Part shown: positions 62,806 to 64,000 of the stretch, in pieces
Layout of the letters: each line of letters begins with the position of its first letter
Numbering within the stretch: the first letter of the stretch is position 1
Source: Myxococcales bacterium
GTDB lineage: Bacteria; Myxococcota_A; Polyangia; Nannocystales; Nannocystaceae
Direction of reading: 5' to 3'
Assembly: GCA_014240065.1 (NCBI GenBank)
Contig: JAAZXR010000015.1
Location: forward strand, 1 to 64,000
DNA length: 64,000 bases
Translations under genes and position numbers: made by a program
The notes under the pieces: model-generated
Database searches by the model: none
The model's input: the letters and a program-made list of their open reading frames with translations, nothing else
What the model was told of the DNA's origin: nothing

Positions 62806-63125
62806 TACAGCCACTTGCCGAGCTTTGTGTGCGCGTCCTTGGTGAGCGCGAAGGTCTTCAAGCTCGTGTGGCACGTCTTGCAGTTGACGTCCCCGCCGGC
62901 GGCCTTTGCTTTTTTGACGACGCCCTTCATCAACTTCTTCGCCGCGCTCCGTCCACCCTCTGTACACGCGGCCTTAACCTTGTCGAACTTGAAGGACTTC
63001 GCCGCGCACGGTGTGACGGCCGGGGGCTCCTCCGTCGCGCGTGCGGGGAGCGGGGAGGCCAGGCCTGCGAAGGCCGCGACGGAGAGGACAACGAGGAGCG
63101 AGCGTGATTGCAAAGGGTGAGTCAT
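62805..63125 (-). CDS. Small monoheme cytochrome-c-like protein
   Basis: The 106-aa protein has a cleavable signal peptide (LLVVLSVAAFAGLASPLPARATEE) and one heme-binding CKTCH near the end, with Lys-rich helices around it (AAKKLMKGVVKKAKAAGGDV; KTFALTKDAHTKLGKWL). Two more Cys (TPCAAKSF, AACTEGG) could form a disulfide. The distal heme ligand is unclear; His in 'KDAHTKLG' is possible. It should be periplasmic and basic. An ORF extended to 63920 is antisense to the kinase and rejected. Confidence 0.8.
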   Translation of the reverse strand: MTHPLQSRSLLVVLSVAAFAGLASPLPARATEEPPAVTPCAAKSFKFDKVKAACTEGGRSAAKKLMKGVVKKAKAAGGDVNCKTCHTSLKTFALTKDAHTKLGKWL

Positions 63126-63335
63126 CGGGATTCTTGCGCTGCTGCTACGACGGGCACCGCGCGCGTCGCATTCAGGCACGCGGAGCATAACCCTGAATCC
63201 ACGCGCGATTCGCGCGTTCGTTGTTCTGCCGCGGTTGAACCCGAGATAGCCCGCATTTGGGCGGCGAGGCAGCCGCGCAAAAACACCTCCAGCGGAGTTT
63301 GGCTGAGTCGCGGGCAGGACGCCACCCTCTCGCGA

Positions 63336-63341
63336 TAGACT
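63336..63341 (+). promoter_or_regulatory. -10-like hexamer TAGACT
   Basis: 7 nt before ATG 63349 of the Ser/Thr kinase; leaderless geometry. Confidence 0.5.
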
Positions 63342-63348
63342 CCACGAG

Positions 63349-63690
63349 ATGTCCGCACAAGGCGAAAGGGAGTTCCCCGAACTGCCGCGCTTTGAAATTC
63401 GGAGGAAGCTCGGCGCCGGCGGGATGGGCGAGGTGTACGAGGCGTTCGACAAGGAGCAAAACGCCGTCGTCGCGCTCAAGGTCCTCCGCAAGCTCAGCCC
63501 GCGAGCGCTCGGACGCCTCAAGTCAGAATTTCGCAGCGTGGTGAACGTGCGAGACCGGAACTTGGTGCGTCTGAGGGAGCTCGGGTTGCAGGACGGAGAG
63601 TGGTTCATCACGATGGAGTTCGTGGACGGCGTGGATTTCCTTGAGTGGGTGCGGCCCCGTGGCTCGGGGACTCCAGGGGGCGAGGGGTAG
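63349..63690 (+). CDS. Ser/Thr protein kinase, N-terminal part (frame broken at its end)
   Basis: Residues 1-113 give the N-lobe of a Hanks-type kinase: glycine loop [14 protein letters not shown], catalytic Lys in VALKVLRKL, alpha-C region [11 protein letters not shown] and [15 protein letters not shown]. The frame ends in a TAG at 63688-63690 after the Gly/Pro-rich [12 protein letters not shown], before any catalytic loop. The C-lobe continues in another frame from 63699. The ATG has TAGACT 7 nt upstream. Read together the two parts are one kinase of the kind found in many copies in myxobacteria. Confidence 0.8.
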   Translation: MSAQGEREFPELPRFEIRRKLGAGGMGEVYEAFDKEQNAVVALKVLRKLSPRALGRLKSEFRSVVNVRDRNLVRLRELGLQDGEWFITMEFVDGVDFLEWVRPRGSGTPGGEG

Positions 63691-63698
63691 CGGCGCGC

Positions 63699-64000
63699 AT
63701 GGGCAGGGATGACGCTCAGGTGGGGGGGTGGGACGGCGATTCGATCGGCGAGACCCGACCAGACATTGCCACGGGCGGAGCGGCGCGGCGTCCGAATCGG
63801 TCTCCCAGCGTTCGCGTCAGGGTGAGAGACGACCGCGTCCTCGATCTGCGGCGGTTGCGGGCCGGGATCAGGCAGCTCATCCGCGCGGTGAACGTGCTCC
63901 ACCAACGCGGTCTCTTGCACCTCGACATCAAGCCCTCGAACATCATCGTTGGCCCCGGCGGTCGGGTGGTGTTGTTGGATTTTGGGCTCGTCCGCTCGTT
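63699..64000 (+). CDS. Ser/Thr protein kinase C-lobe, separate frame, runs off the window
   Basis: An ATG at 63699 opens an uninterrupted frame to the window end. It encodes the catalytic loop [11 protein letters not shown] (Arg of HRD replaced by Leu) and DFGLV, matching the kinase C-lobe. It is shifted relative to the N-lobe frame so that one base is missing (or two extra) between the parts. A short G-run (63676-63680) and GGGG (63684-63687) lie at the junction. Possible readings: single-base sequencing/assembly error, an inactivating deletion, or real frameshifting. The middle linker (about 63700-63830) is not conserved. Confidence 0.75.
   Translation, partial: MGRDDAQVGGWDGDSIGETRPDIATGGAARRPNRSPSVRVRVRDDRVLDLRRLRAGIRQLIRAVNVLHQRGLLHLDIKPSNIIVGPGGRVVLLDFGLVRS

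Noticed and set aside
62805-63920. 371-codon extended start for the cytochrome gene
   Set aside because: It runs antisense through the Ser/Thr kinase; the signal peptide at 63125 gives the sensible start.

Overview
This is a high-GC (by eye about two-thirds G+C), gene-dense bacterial chromosome segment. The mix of genes points to a myxobacterium-like deltaproteobacterium (Myxococcota); the order cannot be fixed from the sequence. Pointers are the many short lipoproteins, two NtrC-type response regulators, hybrid and PrsK-like sensor kinases, a roadblock/LC7 protein, a eukaryotic-type Ser/Thr kinase, a TonB-dependent receptor with a TonB domain fused to its N-terminus, and a type IV pilus cluster. 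I saw no rRNA, tRNA, CRISPR array or insertion sequence. Nearly all of it reads as vertically inherited chromosome.

Layout. 0-7.5 kb: lipoproteins, recA, a TPR protein/lipoprotein pair, two unknown genes, an HU/IHF-type protein. 7.5-13.8 kb: a PEP-utilising (PpsA/rifampin-phosphotransferase-like) enzyme, an unknown gene, a lipase-glycerol kinase operon, a sigma54 response regulator. 14.1-29.8 kb: a long co-directional run, HTH regulator-pilMNOPQ-(terminator)-aroK-aroB-lipoprotein-roadblock-aroQ-accB-accC-TPR protein. 29.8-41.1 kb: a membrane protein, tig-clpP-clpX, a giant S41 protease, an RpoH-like sigma factor, rsmI. 41.1-48.9 kb: a beta-barrel protein, a two-component pair (PrsK-like kinase/NtrC-like regulator), a small conserved gene, an RluD-type pseudouridine synthase, a YfiH-family protein, a one-helix membrane protein. 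49.2-60.1 kb (all minus strand): TolC, then bamD upstream of exbB-exbD-tonB-TonB receptor-lipoprotein-HExxH lipoprotein. 60.6-64 kb: a hybrid histidine kinase, a small monoheme cytochrome c, and a Ser/Thr kinase whose reading frame is broken.

Most notable signals. (1) Fifteen transcription-unit starts carry a TANNNT -10-like hexamer only 6-8 nt before the start codon, which implies widespread leaderless mRNAs. It also decides several starts, for example aroK, the S41 protease and the TPR protein at 4103-5113. (2) PilQ is 1320 residues long because about 550 residues of Ala/Arg/Glu-rich coiled coil are inserted between two AMIN domains. (3) 11-bp-phased direct repeats lie just upstream of the probable promoter of the pil operon. 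(4) A chain of strong hairpins upstream of recA, with G-U pairs that favour plus-strand RNA, is a candidate structured RNA. (5) Three of the eight convergent gene pairs share one CTAG as both stop codons.

How the genes work together. pilMNOPQ builds the pilus alignment complex and secretin, next to shikimate genes (aroK, aroB, aroQ) and acetyl-CoA carboxylase subunits. tig-clpP-clpX plus the S41 protease and RpoH-like sigma factor form a protein-quality block. TolC, BamD, ExbBD-TonB and the receptor form an outer-membrane transport block.
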